64,000 bases of DNA, taken from positions 62,001 to 126,000 of the forward strand of contig NZ_AP026830.1 of assembly GCF_026000775.1 (NCBI RefSeq). The letters are read 5' to 3'. Below are positions 54,042 to 62,911 of this stretch, one piece after another. Under the pieces are notes generated by a model. It was not told the DNA's origin, did no database searches, and was given only the letters and a program-made list of their open reading frames with translations. Position 1 is the first letter of the stretch, and each line of letters starts with the position of its first letter. The position numbers were made by a program, and so were the translations under genes. Source of the stretch: Vulcanisaeta souniana JCM 11219 (lineage in GTDB: Archaea; Thermoproteota; Thermoprotei; Thermoproteales; Thermocladiaceae).

Positions 54042-55138
54042 AATTGATCACCCTTTCTCATTCTAACTTCAATAGGTACGTAATCAATGTCGTAACCAAA
54101 GTACTTAGGCCCAACAGTCTCAAGGCCTTTTGGTGTCCTCCATTTCTCATTACACGGTATTCCAATAACTATAACCCTTAATCCGTATCTAAGTCTCTCC
54201 GTGGTTATTGGCTTCCCAGACTCACTGTCAAGTACTGTTATTAGGTCAGGTACGGACGCCATAATCTCCCCATCCCTAATAGCCACTAGATTCTCGTTTT
54301 GGAACCTTATGACTAGTTTAGAACCCTTATGTTCATCTAATCCCTCTATTGTGGCTTCACCACGTGCAAAACCACCAATGTTAAACCTTTGAATATCAAC
54401 TATCTTACCTTTAAAGAGCATAAAACCATGGGTAACATCAAGTAGGGCATCTATTGGGTTTTCGCCATGAGCCTTCGATTCTCTTAATGCCCTGCCTATT
54501 TCAATTGCTAATGAAATACTCCCTCTAATTGCGGCCTCCTTATATGGTTTACCGAAGGTTGGATATATAGCTATCCACGCAGAGCCTCCGAACTTAACCG
54601 TAATGACCCTAGCTATTTTCTCCGCCCAGAAATTATCTACAGTATCCAGTATCGCTGCATTGCCCCTCTCATCCGAAATAGCCATTGGAGACGCCTTAAT
54701 TCCATATACATGATACGTCACCATCTGAAGTTCCGGAAAAGCCCTACCCATGCCGTCTGCATCAATGACTGGGAGGCTTCTTTCAGCTGCAATCACAAGC
54801 GGTATTGTGGAATTGATACCACCTGCCTCTATTGGCGATATAAAATCAACCTTCCTCTTAAAGTAATTCTCAAGAAGTTTCAAGGAGTAAAGCGCCTCCT
54901 TACCACTCGGTATTTTCTCTATGAGTACCACGGGCGTACCCATAGCCGCTACGGGCACTACGAAAGCCTCATCATCAACATCATCAACACCCACAACTCT
55001 TATTTTCCTGCCCTTTTCCAATTCCTGAAGAACCATCAATTTGCCAATGTATGGATCACCACCTCCACCGGTGCCTAGAATTGCGGCGCCTATTACTAAA
55101 TCTTCGACGTCCTGCTTTGAAAGATAGAACTCTGTCAT
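54038..55138 (-). CDS. DUF917 family protein (S-methyl-thiohydantoin desulfurase-like), copy 1
   Basis: A 366-residue protein. The N-terminus VEDLVIGAAILGTGGGGDPYIGKL is the family hallmark, followed by FISPIEAGGINSTIPLVIAAERSLPVIDADGMGRAFPELQM (positions about 97-137), then VTHGFMLFKGKIV and a beta-rich end. Pfam now names this family after an S-methyl thiohydantoin desulfurase of ergothioneine breakdown; whether this member does that reaction is unknown. It is cotranscribed with HyuA and follows DUF1177, and a second copy begins at 62912. GTTTTAAAATAC at about 55166-55177 is a likely TATA region. Confidence 0.87.
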   Translation of the reverse strand: MTEFYLSKQDVEDLVIGAAILGTGGGGDPYIGKLMVLQELEKGRKIRVVGVDDVDDEAFVVPVAAMGTPVVLIEKIPSGKEALYSLKLLENYFKRKVDFISPIEAGGINSTIPLVIAAERSLPVIDADGMGRAFPELQMVTYHVYGIKASPMAISDERGNAAILDTVDNFWAEKIARVITVKFGGSAWIAIYPTFGKPYKEAAIRGSISLAIEIGRALRESKAHGENPIDALLDVTHGFMLFKGKIVDIQRFNIGGFARGEATIEGLDEHKGSKLVIRFQNENLVAIRDGEIMASVPDLITVLDSESGKPITTERLRYGLRVIVIGIPCNEKWRTPKGLETVGPKYFGYDIDYVPIEVRMRKGDQL

Positions 55139-55180
55139 AATCTCAATAAACTATTGATTTTTCGTATTTTAAAACATTAC

Positions 55181-56140
55181 CTAATTAGACGCAACTGGTG
55201 AACCCTTTAACAATAACTCCCTAATACTTCCATGGATTTTTACTATTGTGTTCCATTCATTTTCATCATAAAATCTAATATTGCCACTTGTAAACTCTTT
55301 AGCTATTTTTATAACGAATCTAGATCCTTCATCAAGACTTACTATATTTGCCACATCTGTAGCTGAGCCAGGAACAACTGTCTCTGTTATTGTGGCAATA
55401 CCGACTACGGGCGCATGCGTATATAGCCATGGCTGTATAATACTATTTATATGATAAACAGGGGTTGAAAAGGGCAATACGTCTTGCAGGGTTATTGGTA
55501 CAATTATTGGTAAGTGGCCGGTTATCCACATGTATATGTTTATCAGGTCCTCACTAACCTTAAGTATCCAGCCATCCTTAATTGTGGGCGTTATTGCAAA
55601 GCCCCTTCCCTTAACAACCAAGTTAGCCTTAGTAGCATCAATGCTCAATATACCATCCATTTGAGAATCAACTTCCCTCCTCAATAATTCAAGGATATCA
55701 ACAGGGCTTGATATTAAAGGCGCTGGCTTATGAGAAGTAACTACGGCATTTGGGCATACATGAGTTGTTATAATAACGTCCCCCACTAGCTCATCGCCAC
55801 GAGAAACCATATCAGCTAATTTATATGCAACGGCTAGGGCTATTATGGCGCCGTCAGCGTCAGATACCAAGCCCTTAATTAGTGGTCTTGCACCTACACC
55901 GCCGAGCCTACCAATAACGCCTAAGGTAGGCGCATTACCACCTTTAGACTTACCATTCGTGCCCGGTATTATGATTTTTATAAAGTCGGTACTGCCCTTA
56001 TCGCCCTTAATTCGCTCAACATTGATAACCATATACTTATCAAGCCCTTTCTCCTTAAAGAACCCGTGAACCTTATCGCCATCGACCTTAGGATCATCCA
56101 ATAAACCAATCACATCCAGTATATATTTAACCAACGACAT
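55181..56140 (-). CDS. DUF1177 family protein
   Basis: A 319-residue protein with GTNGKSKGGNAPTLGVIGRLGGVGARP near residues 59-85, DADGAIIALAVAYKLADM, ITTHVCPNAVVTSHKPAPLISSPVD and LSIDATKANLVVKGRGFAITPT. These match the conserved DUF1177 pattern, a bacterial and archaeal family often beside AroM and amide-metabolism genes. Possible metal ligands are the His and Cys in THVCPNAV. It follows aroM by 24 bases, in the same direction. No enzyme activity is established. Confidence 0.8.
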   Translation of the reverse strand: MSLVKYILDVIGLLDDPKVDGDKVHGFFKEKGLDKYMVINVERIKGDKGSTDFIKIIIPGTNGKSKGGNAPTLGVIGRLGGVGARPLIKGLVSDADGAIIALAVAYKLADMVSRGDELVGDVIITTHVCPNAVVTSHKPAPLISSPVDILELLRREVDSQMDGILSIDATKANLVVKGRGFAITPTIKDGWILKVSEDLINIYMWITGHLPIIVPITLQDVLPFSTPVYHINSIIQPWLYTHAPVVGIATITETVVPGSATDVANIVSLDEGSRFVIKIAKEFTSGNIRFYDENEWNTIVKIHGSIRELLLKGSPVASN

Positions 56141-56164
56141 TAATTACCAGGTATAACTGCGGTT

Positions 56165-56833
56165 TTAATCTTTACCTATTAATTCCCTTATTGTACGTGC
56201 TAATACTGTCCTCGGTAGCATTATGGGCCTGTTCGTAATTTTACGCACAATTTCCTTCATGCCTATCGTATAACCCAGCGAGTCAAGAATTATTAAGTCG
56301 ACATCGAGAAGCTTATTCGCCACTTTCACAAAGTCATCCGTGGAACCCCTATACGCAGATACTGCTGTAACAATAACCTCATTAACAATTTTAGACCATC
56401 TATTTACCTCTAGGTTTATTTGGTCGGGGTCATGTACTATGATCCCAAGCCTATTAACATTACTTATCGATTTAATAACGTTCATTACTAGGTTTGATGG
56501 TTCAATAAGCAACCTCCTTGACCTAAGTTCTGGAAAATCACCAGTGCATAGTAACGCTATTAAGTCAACCTTATCCTCAATTTTATTAATGCATTGTTGC
56601 ATGCGATCAACGATTAAATCCCTACTTAACTTAACCTGGGTACCGTTCCTTAACCTAGTAACTAAGACATAATCACCGGGTTTAGGAATGAATGATGCTA
56701 TATCCTCTCTACTCAACCCATCAAGGGCACCACACTCAGTAATACCAACATCATAGCCAATGATGGGCTTAATCTCACTGGTAATATCATCCCTAGGAGA
56801 CTCACCAATAGTAACAAAACCAACACTAACCAT
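56165..56833 (-). CDS. AroM family protein
   Basis: A 222-residue protein with VGFVTIGESPRDDITSEI, the front motif of AroM proteins, then ITECGALDGLSREDIASF, VTRLRNGTQV, LIALLCTGDFPEL and LDSLGYTIGMKEIVRK. AroM has no known reaction; the fold resembles Asp/Glu racemase-type proteins, with Cys in LCTGDF and a later Ser instead of a second Cys. It sits between the OppF ATPase gene (25-base gap) and DUF1177, so it probably belongs to the peptide/amide import operon. Confidence 0.8.
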   Translation of the reverse strand: MVSVGFVTIGESPRDDITSEIKPIIGYDVGITECGALDGLSREDIASFIPKPGDYVLVTRLRNGTQVKLSRDLIVDRMQQCINKIEDKVDLIALLCTGDFPELRSRRLLIEPSNLVMNVIKSISNVNRLGIIVHDPDQINLEVNRWSKIVNEVIVTAVSAYRGSTDDFVKVANKLLDVDLIILDSLGYTIGMKEIVRKITNRPIMLPRTVLARTIRELIGKD

Positions 56834-56858
56834 ATAGTTCTATACCCATAATACCCTT

Positions 56859-57839
56859 TTAACCCTTATTATATATGTGGCAATAAACCTCCCTATTTTC
56901 AATAATCCTTCTCTGGGGATATACGGCTTTACATGCATCAGTTGCATATGGGCACCTTGGCCAGAACGGACAACCCTTTGGTGGGCTAATGGCGCTTGGT
57001 ACCTCACCGATTATTGTCTTCGGCAATCCACGTGTACCCACCGTGGGTACTGAGGAAAGGAGGACCTGCGTATATGGATGCAATGGTTCATTAAATACAT
57101 CATCAGCACTACCATACTCAACAACCTTCCCTAGGTACATGACCGCCACGTAATCAGCGATGAACTTGGCCACCCTCGCATCGTGAGTTATGAAAACGTA
57201 GGTCAGGTTTAACTCCCTCTGAAGTTTGACAAGTAGGTTAAGTATTTGTGCCTGTATTGATGCGTCTAATGCTGATGTAGGTTCATCAAGCACCACAAGC
57301 TCCGGCCTAGTGATTATTGCTCTCGCAATAGCGACCCTCTGTCTTTGACCGCCTGATAAATCGCTGGATCTTCGATTTAAAAACGATTTATCAAGACCAA
57401 CGAGTTCCAATGCCTCATTCACTGCCTTCATTACTTCATTTTTTGATAAATGTAATTTAGTAAGTGGTTCAGAAACTATTTCCTTTACTGACATGAATGG
57501 GTCAATGGAGGACGACGGATCCTGAAACACCATTTGTAACTTTCCCCTGAGCTTACTATTAACATACGCCTTATTACCTACATACGGTACCTCCTCGCCA
57601 TCAACGAGGATCCTACCTGAGTCAGGTCTTTCAAGACCAACTATCAATCTACCAAGCGTTGTCTTGCCTGAACCACTCTCGCCAAGCAATACCAGTGTCC
57701 TGCCCCTATCTAGTTTTAGTGATGCACCATTTACTGCATATATAAGCGGTACCCTTCTCCTCAATATGAAGTCCGCTATAGTCCTTCTGCGGGCTGGGTA
57801 TGTTTTAACTACGCTGTCCACGATAAGGAACTCACTCAT
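56859..57839 (-). CDS. Oligopeptide/dipeptide ABC transporter ATP-binding protein OppF-like
   Basis: A 326-residue ABC ATPase with Walker A LGESGSGKTT at about 53-62, Q-loop MVFQDPSSSIDP, signature LSGGQRQRVAIARA and Walker B LVVLDEPTSALDASIQAQ. The C-terminus carries the oligopeptide-type Cys cluster (KGCPFWPRCPYATDACK) that can bind an iron-sulfur cluster. It overlaps the OppD gene by eight bases, and powers OppBC with it. Confidence 0.9.
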   Translation of the reverse strand: MSEFLIVDSVVKTYPARRRTIADFILRRRVPLIYAVNGASLKLDRGRTLVLLGESGSGKTTLGRLIVGLERPDSGRILVDGEEVPYVGNKAYVNSKLRGKLQMVFQDPSSSIDPFMSVKEIVSEPLTKLHLSKNEVMKAVNEALELVGLDKSFLNRRSSDLSGGQRQRVAIARAIITRPELVVLDEPTSALDASIQAQILNLLVKLQRELNLTYVFITHDARVAKFIADYVAVMYLGKVVEYGSADDVFNEPLHPYTQVLLSSVPTVGTRGLPKTIIGEVPSAISPPKGCPFWPRCPYATDACKAVYPQRRIIENREVYCHIYNKG

Positions 57840-58809
57840 ACATGAAGCACCTCACGAGCCTACCCTTAACCTCTTTCAATTCAGGTACCTCCTTCATACA
57901 TGCCTCCTTAGTATATGGGCATCTTGGCCAGAATGGGCAACCCTTAGACTTAGTAGGTACATAAACACCCTTAATCTCGGGTAAATAGCCCTCATGCTTA
58001 CGCTTACTTGGTATACTAGTCACGAGGCCCATCGTGTACGGGTGCAATGGTTCCTTTAACACATCAAGGGTATTACCAACCTCCATGAAGTAACCACCGT
58101 ACATCACAGCCAGCCTATCACTTATGGTGCTTGCAAGCGCAATATCATGCGTTATGAATATTATTGATGTCCTAATATCATCAACCAATTTCTTTAACTC
58201 ATGGAGAACCTGTATCTGCGTTATTACGTCTAATGCGGTTGTTGGCTCATCAGCTATTAAAATCCTTGGTTCGAGGATCAAGGCCATTGCAATCATCACT
58301 CTCTGTATCTGTCCACCAGATAGCTGATGAGGATACCTATAGAGAGTCACCTCTGGGTCTGGAATGTTAACCCTTTTTAAGTAATTGATCAATTCCCCAT
58401 CATCCACATCATTTATACTCATCCTAATACCCTTCGTTCGTTTAACCCTAGTTATATAAGCCTCGGCCAATTGCTCGCGAATTCTTATTAATGGATTAAG
58501 GCTTGAAAACGGGTCTTGAAATACCATGAAAATACCAACCCCACGTAGATCCTCAAGGGCCTTTCTTAGACTTGCTGCATCAATATTGCTATTTAAAATC
58601 ACTATTTTCTTAGCACCAACGTATGCATTTCGTGGAAGTAAACCCGCCAGAGCCAACGCAAGTGTGGATTTACCACTCCCAGACTCACCAACAATACCTA
58701 GTATCTCACCTTCATTCAACCCAAATGACAAATCTCTAACTGCAGGTATATCCCCGTCTGGCGTGTGGTACGTCACATAAAGACCCTCTACATCAAGTAC
58801 TAGACCCAT
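57832..58809 (-). CDS. Oligopeptide/dipeptide ABC transporter ATP-binding protein OppD-like
   Basis: A 325-residue ABC ATPase: Walker A VGESGSGKSTLALALAG, Q-loop MVFQDPFSSLNPL, signature LSGGQIQRVMIAMALIL, Walker B ILIADEPTTALDVITQ, H-loop FITHDIALAS. The oligopeptide-type C-terminal Cys cluster (KGCPFWPRCPYTKEACM) is present. It overlaps oppC by ten bases and oppF by eight, so translation is coupled. Confidence 0.9.
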   Translation of the reverse strand: MGLVLDVEGLYVTYHTPDGDIPAVRDLSFGLNEGEILGIVGESGSGKSTLALALAGLLPRNAYVGAKKIVILNSNIDAASLRKALEDLRGVGIFMVFQDPFSSLNPLIRIREQLAEAYITRVKRTKGIRMSINDVDDGELINYLKRVNIPDPEVTLYRYPHQLSGGQIQRVMIAMALILEPRILIADEPTTALDVITQIQVLHELKKLVDDIRTSIIFITHDIALASTISDRLAVMYGGYFMEVGNTLDVLKEPLHPYTMGLVTSIPSKRKHEGYLPEIKGVYVPTKSKGCPFWPRCPYTKEACMKEVPELKEVKGRLVRCFMYE

Positions 58810-59726
58810 TTCTCCTCACCTCCAAGTAGATCCCTTAGTCCATCGCCGACCAGTGCTGACGCGGCAGCTATTATTAATATTACAAGTCCAGGCATTAATG
58901 AATACCACCACCATTTTGGGAAGTATTCAAGACCTAGCGCCACCATCGAACCCCACTCAGGATAAGGCGGTTGCTGACCCAGGCCTAAAAAGCTAAGCAT
59001 TGAGTAGAACAATATCACATTGCCTAAATCCAGTGTTGCGTATGGTAATATGGTGTTTAATGCAGGTTTTATCATGTGCTTTCTTATTATATTTATTTTA
59101 GAGAGTCCTGATAACATGGCGGCATCTATATACTTCATGTTCTTGATCCTAATGGCCTCGGCCCTAAATAACCTCGCATACGATGGCCACCAAACAACTA
59201 TCATTGCTATCATGGCATAAATATAACCGTGGCCAAAGGTAGCCTCAATAACCATTGCCAGAATCAACGCTGGAAACGCAAGGAAGAGATCTGTAAGCCA
59301 CATGTTAAACTCCTCGGTTTTGCCACCGTAAAACCCAGCTATCAAGCCTATTATACTCCCGATTAGTACACCACCGCCAACCACTACCAGTGAAATTAAC
59401 GCGTCCGAAGGCGCCGCATAAAGTACCCTGCTAAGTATATCCCTACCTAGGTCGTCGGTGCCCATTATATGGGCTAAACTTGGAGGCTGTAGGGAGTGGG
59501 ATAGGTGTGGTTGAAATGGGTTATAAGGCAGTAATTTCCAACCTAAGGCTGGGTTACCTGTGAGTAGGCCAATTACCTGAAGCGCCCCCTCGATTATTGA
59601 CCAGGCGTAAAATAATGCCAGTATGACCAGGCCAAATGCTGTATCAGGCTTCCTTAAAAGCCTGACTAAAGCATGGAGACCTTTATGACGCATAACGTAT
59701 TCAGTTATCGAGTTCATATTAATCAC
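58800..59726 (-). CDS. Oligopeptide/dipeptide ABC transporter permease OppC-like
   Basis: A 308-residue permease. The extended N-terminal region precedes HIMGTDDLGRDILSRVLYAAPSDALISLVVVGGGVLIGSIIGLIAGF (positions about 88-134), a DppC/OppC hallmark. The cytoplasmic EAA-type loop reads LFRAEAIRIKNMKYIDAAMLSGLSKINIIRKHMIKPAL. Six hydrophobic helices. It overlaps oppB and oppD. Confidence 0.9.
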   Translation of the reverse strand: MINMNSITEYVMRHKGLHALVRLLRKPDTAFGLVILALFYAWSIIEGALQVIGLLTGNPALGWKLLPYNPFQPHLSHSLQPPSLAHIMGTDDLGRDILSRVLYAAPSDALISLVVVGGGVLIGSIIGLIAGFYGGKTEEFNMWLTDLFLAFPALILAMVIEATFGHGYIYAMIAMIVVWWPSYARLFRAEAIRIKNMKYIDAAMLSGLSKINIIRKHMIKPALNTILPYATLDLGNVILFYSMLSFLGLGQQPPYPEWGSMVALGLEYFPKWWWYSLMPGLVILIIAAASALVGDGLRDLLGGEEKWV

Positions 59727-60736
59727 CCAAGCTTGATTCTAGGATCAATAATTGCATAGAGAACATCGGCTACGAAGTTTGCCAAAACCACCGCTATACC
59801 TATTACTATGCTACATCCAATGACTGTTGGGTAGTCATAGTTATAAAGGGCCGTCGTGAGTAGCCAACCAAGTCCTTGGTAACTGAATATTGTTTCTATT
59901 ATGACTGATCCTGATATCATCCAGCTAAAGACGAGGGCTAAAAGCGTCACTATGGGTATCATTGAGTTTTTAAGCGCATGAACGTAAACAACCCTCCTTT
60001 TCTCAACGCCTCTCATAATTGCGGCCCTTATGTAATCAGCCTGCAGTGATAAAAGCATTGAGGATCTTGTGATCCTAGTTATGATCCCAAATGATATCAA
60101 GGCCAGGGCAAAGGCAGGCAGTACTAAGTGTCGAAGACTTGACCAAAAGTACGGCCAATTACTTTCAATTAACGCATCAATTGTTGGAAAACCTGTTATG
60201 AATTTAGGCGCAGATAATGTGGGGTCCGCAATTAAGTTAGGTGGTAATACCCCCCAGTCATATGCTATGAATAACTGAAGAAGAAGAGCCGCAAGAAATG
60301 GTGGCATACACCAACTTATTAAGTATAGCACCTTCACTGTGTAGTCGCCCCACTCATCCTTATATTCAGCAGCAAAGGCGCCGGAGAAGATACCGATTAG
60401 GCCAGTGAGTATTAGGGCCACGAAGATTAATTGCAATGTCCTAGGTAAGTAAACTGCTATTAGTTCGCTTACGGGTTGCTTGAAGAATGGCGACACACCA
60501 AAGTTAAACGTGAGTGAAGATATTAAGTAGTAATATAATTGTACATAAAGCGGTTGATTTAAATGGTATTCCTGAACTATGGCTTGAATAACCGAGGGCG
60601 CCGCATGCGGACCCGCCCATACATGTGCAGGATTTGGCGCCAAGACATGGGATAAAAGAAAGGTTAGCACTATTATACCTAGTATTAGGATAAAAGCCCT
60701 TATTGCCCTGTTAATAATGTATGTCCAGATAGACAT
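59723..60736 (-). CDS. Oligopeptide/dipeptide ABC transporter permease OppB-like
   Basis: A 337-residue permease with the N-terminal YIINRAIRAFILILGIIVLTFLLSHV helix, the LNQPLYVQLYYYLISSLTFNFGVS segment of the DppB/OppB family, and the EAA loop DYIRAAIMRGVEKRRVVYVHALKNSMIPIVT. The end DVLYAIIDPRIKLG is also typical. It overlaps oppC by four bases (ATGA). A 65-base gap separates it from the binding-protein gene. Confidence 0.9.
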   Translation of the reverse strand: MSIWTYIINRAIRAFILILGIIVLTFLLSHVLAPNPAHVWAGPHAAPSVIQAIVQEYHLNQPLYVQLYYYLISSLTFNFGVSPFFKQPVSELIAVYLPRTLQLIFVALILTGLIGIFSGAFAAEYKDEWGDYTVKVLYLISWCMPPFLAALLLQLFIAYDWGVLPPNLIADPTLSAPKFITGFPTIDALIESNWPYFWSSLRHLVLPAFALALISFGIITRITRSSMLLSLQADYIRAAIMRGVEKRRVVYVHALKNSMIPIVTLLALVFSWMISGSVIIETIFSYQGLGWLLTTALYNYDYPTVIGCSIVIGIAVVLANFVADVLYAIIDPRIKLG

Positions 60737-60801
60737 ACCTGCTATGATAATATAGAAAATCTATATTTTAAAGGTTTTCTCACTAAAAATTAAATAATGA
60801 C

Positions 60802-62793
60802 TTACTTTGATACACATACAGTTGCGTTGTAATACATTAATGGAAAGTAATAACCGAGAACCCCTGGGTTCCAATAAGTGCCATTTACGTAACAACTCTG
60901 CACCCAGTACTGCCTAATTGCATATAGCCACATATCCGGTGCCTGCTGATAAATTATATTATAAACCTCCGTTACATACTTAGTAATTAATGTGGTATTC
61001 GTTACACTTGGCAATATATTAGTTATGCTATTTACCTCAGTATTATTGAAACATGATACATCGCCCGCTATACCACTATACATGGCATTAGTCTGGACAA
61101 CTAGGTCCTGGTAAATCGGGTCAGGCCAGCTTGGGTACCAATACCAAATAAGCATTTGTGGATATGTAGGTGCAGTGCATGACTGCGATATCAAGTACTC
61201 CTCCTGCTGCGTGGTTACTGGATTAAGCGTTAATTGCACGCCTATTTGGGACAGCATTACCTGGACCTCCTGGGCTATCTTCACCTGCGCCGGATCATCG
61301 GATGTATACGTTAATGTTAATGATAATGGTTGCCCATTCGGATTTATTACAGTACCGTTAAGCAGAACTAACTTAAATCCCAGGCTCTTTAGGATCTCTA
61401 TTGATAGATTAGGGTCGTAATTATACGGCGGCAGATTACTGGGGTTGTAGAACGGCATTCCTGGACTAATTGGGCCTACGTATGGTAAGCCAACCCCTGG
61501 AGCCACAGTATCTATAATCTCAGTATAGTTAATGGCATGCACCAATGCCACCCTAACCGCGGTTACATTTAATGGATACTTCTGCGCATCCAGGGTTATC
61601 ATTAAAATTAACCACGTTGGCGCACTTGGAGGCTCTACAACGACTTTTAAACATGGATTCTGCTCTAAAGTTGATAGGTATAAGGGTGGTAATGCTGGTA
61701 ATGAGAGGGGCCCCATTAATTGGGCTTTTCCACTTTCCAACATTGACATCACTTGATTAGCTGAGCTTGTGTACTCAAGGATTACGGTCTTTATCTTAGG
61801 CGGTGTTAGCATAATATTCGTCTCATTAGGTGGCAATTCAGCAGCCCAGTAGTTTGGATTTGCCTGAAGTACCACCATTTGTCCAGGGACCCACTGAACC
61901 ACTTGGTAAGGTCCTGTACCCATCGTGTGAGTATTCATGTACGTATTCTGCTGATTCGGTACAACACCGCCATTCTGATCAACAAAGACCGGATCAACGG
62001 CAGAGGCCGAGTACTCAGCTAAGTCCTGTAGGAAGAACATGTATGGTTGTAATAACTTAAATTCCACCGTGTATGGGTTCAGGACAACTATTGCTTGGTC
62101 AGGGTAACTCATTACCTTCTGTATTGTTTCATTATGTACATTGTAATTACTCAAAATATTAGCTAGGCCATAGGCGCATAGGGTCTTATTAATTATGAAG
62201 TTATTATTGCCTGTGGCAAATGCCAATGCGTGACAGGCGCCCCAGGGAATTGCGTAACCAGTTATTGATGCCTCAGTACCGTTGTATAGTATGTTTGTGT
62301 AGAAGCTTGAGTCAACCTGGTTCATCAATATTACCCTGTAAATGCTGAACCAGAATGTTGTCGCGTTAACCGGGTCACCATTTGCGAAGTACGCTCCATG
62401 CCTTATGTAGAATATGTACATGGTATAATTAGGCGCCACCCACCAGGAACTAGCTAACATAGGCATGAATTGCGTAACACTGGTGTTAGTGACATCGAAG
62501 GCAATAAGTCCCTGGTAAACATTGGTCATTATTTCATCCTCACCTGCGTAAAAGCCGGTGGCTGGATCCACTGAGTTAGGTGGTTCGTTTTCTATCGAGA
62601 CTATGACACTTGTATTAGATGGTAGTGGGCACGTAACTGTAGTCGTAGGTGGCGGTGTCGTAACATTCGTTGTCGTTTTTATAGTGGTGGGTTTATGGCT
62701 TGCCGTCATTATATAGTAATAAGCACCTATGACTATTGCTACTATTATTATAAACACGACTGCTATGTATACTGTTTTGCTTATACCATGCAT
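60802..62793 (-). CDS. Oligopeptide-type ABC transporter substrate-binding protein (SBP family 5)
   Basis: About 663 residues. The N-terminus is a membrane helix (TVYIAVVFIIIVAIVIGAYYYIM) and a Thr/Pro-rich stalk, the usual anchor for archaeal binding proteins. The family 5 pattern follows: NEPPNSVDPATGFYAGEDEIMTNVYQGLIAFD, a WWVAPNYTMYIFYIRHGAYFANGDPVNATTFWFSIYR segment and NVTAVRVALVHAINYTEI. It should deliver peptides or similar compounds to OppBCDF. The frame opens at 62820, but GCTTAAAAAT at 62817-62826 lies at TATA distance before the ATG at 62793. Confidence 0.9.
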   Translation of the reverse strand: MHGISKTVYIAVVFIIIVAIVIGAYYYIMTASHKPTTIKTTTNVTTPPPTTTVTCPLPSNTSVIVSIENEPPNSVDPATGFYAGEDEIMTNVYQGLIAFDVTNTSVTQFMPMLASSWWVAPNYTMYIFYIRHGAYFANGDPVNATTFWFSIYRVILMNQVDSSFYTNILYNGTEASITGYAIPWGACHALAFATGNNNFIINKTLCAYGLANILSNYNVHNETIQKVMSYPDQAIVVLNPYTVEFKLLQPYMFFLQDLAEYSASAVDPVFVDQNGGVVPNQQNTYMNTHTMGTGPYQVVQWVPGQMVVLQANPNYWAAELPPNETNIMLTPPKIKTVILEYTSSANQVMSMLESGKAQLMGPLSLPALPPLYLSTLEQNPCLKVVVEPPSAPTWLILMITLDAQKYPLNVTAVRVALVHAINYTEIIDTVAPGVGLPYVGPISPGMPFYNPSNLPPYNYDPNLSIEILKSLGFKLVLLNGTVINPNGQPLSLTLTYTSDDPAQVKIAQEVQVMLSQIGVQLTLNPVTTQQEEYLISQSCTAPTYPQMLIWYWYPSWPDPIYQDLVVQTNAMYSGIAGDVSCFNNTEVNSITNILPSVTNTTLITKYVTEVYNIIYQQAPDMWLYAIRQYWVQSCYVNGTYWNPGVLGYYFPLMYYNATVCVSK

Positions 62794-62878
62794 ACGTAGT
62801 AACATATAAATCCGTCTCATTTTTAAGCATTAACTTTTCTTAAAATAATGCATCGAAATATCAATAGGTATGGATAAG

Positions 62879-62886
62879 GCTTAAAA
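62879..62886 (+). promoter_or_regulatory. Promoter of the second DUF917 gene
   Basis: GCTTAAAAT lies 26-33 bases before the ATG at 62912, consistent with leaderless transcription divergent from the ABC transporter operon. Confidence 0.45.
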
Positions 62887-62911
62887 TGACTTCGTCAGGC
62901 TATTAATAGGT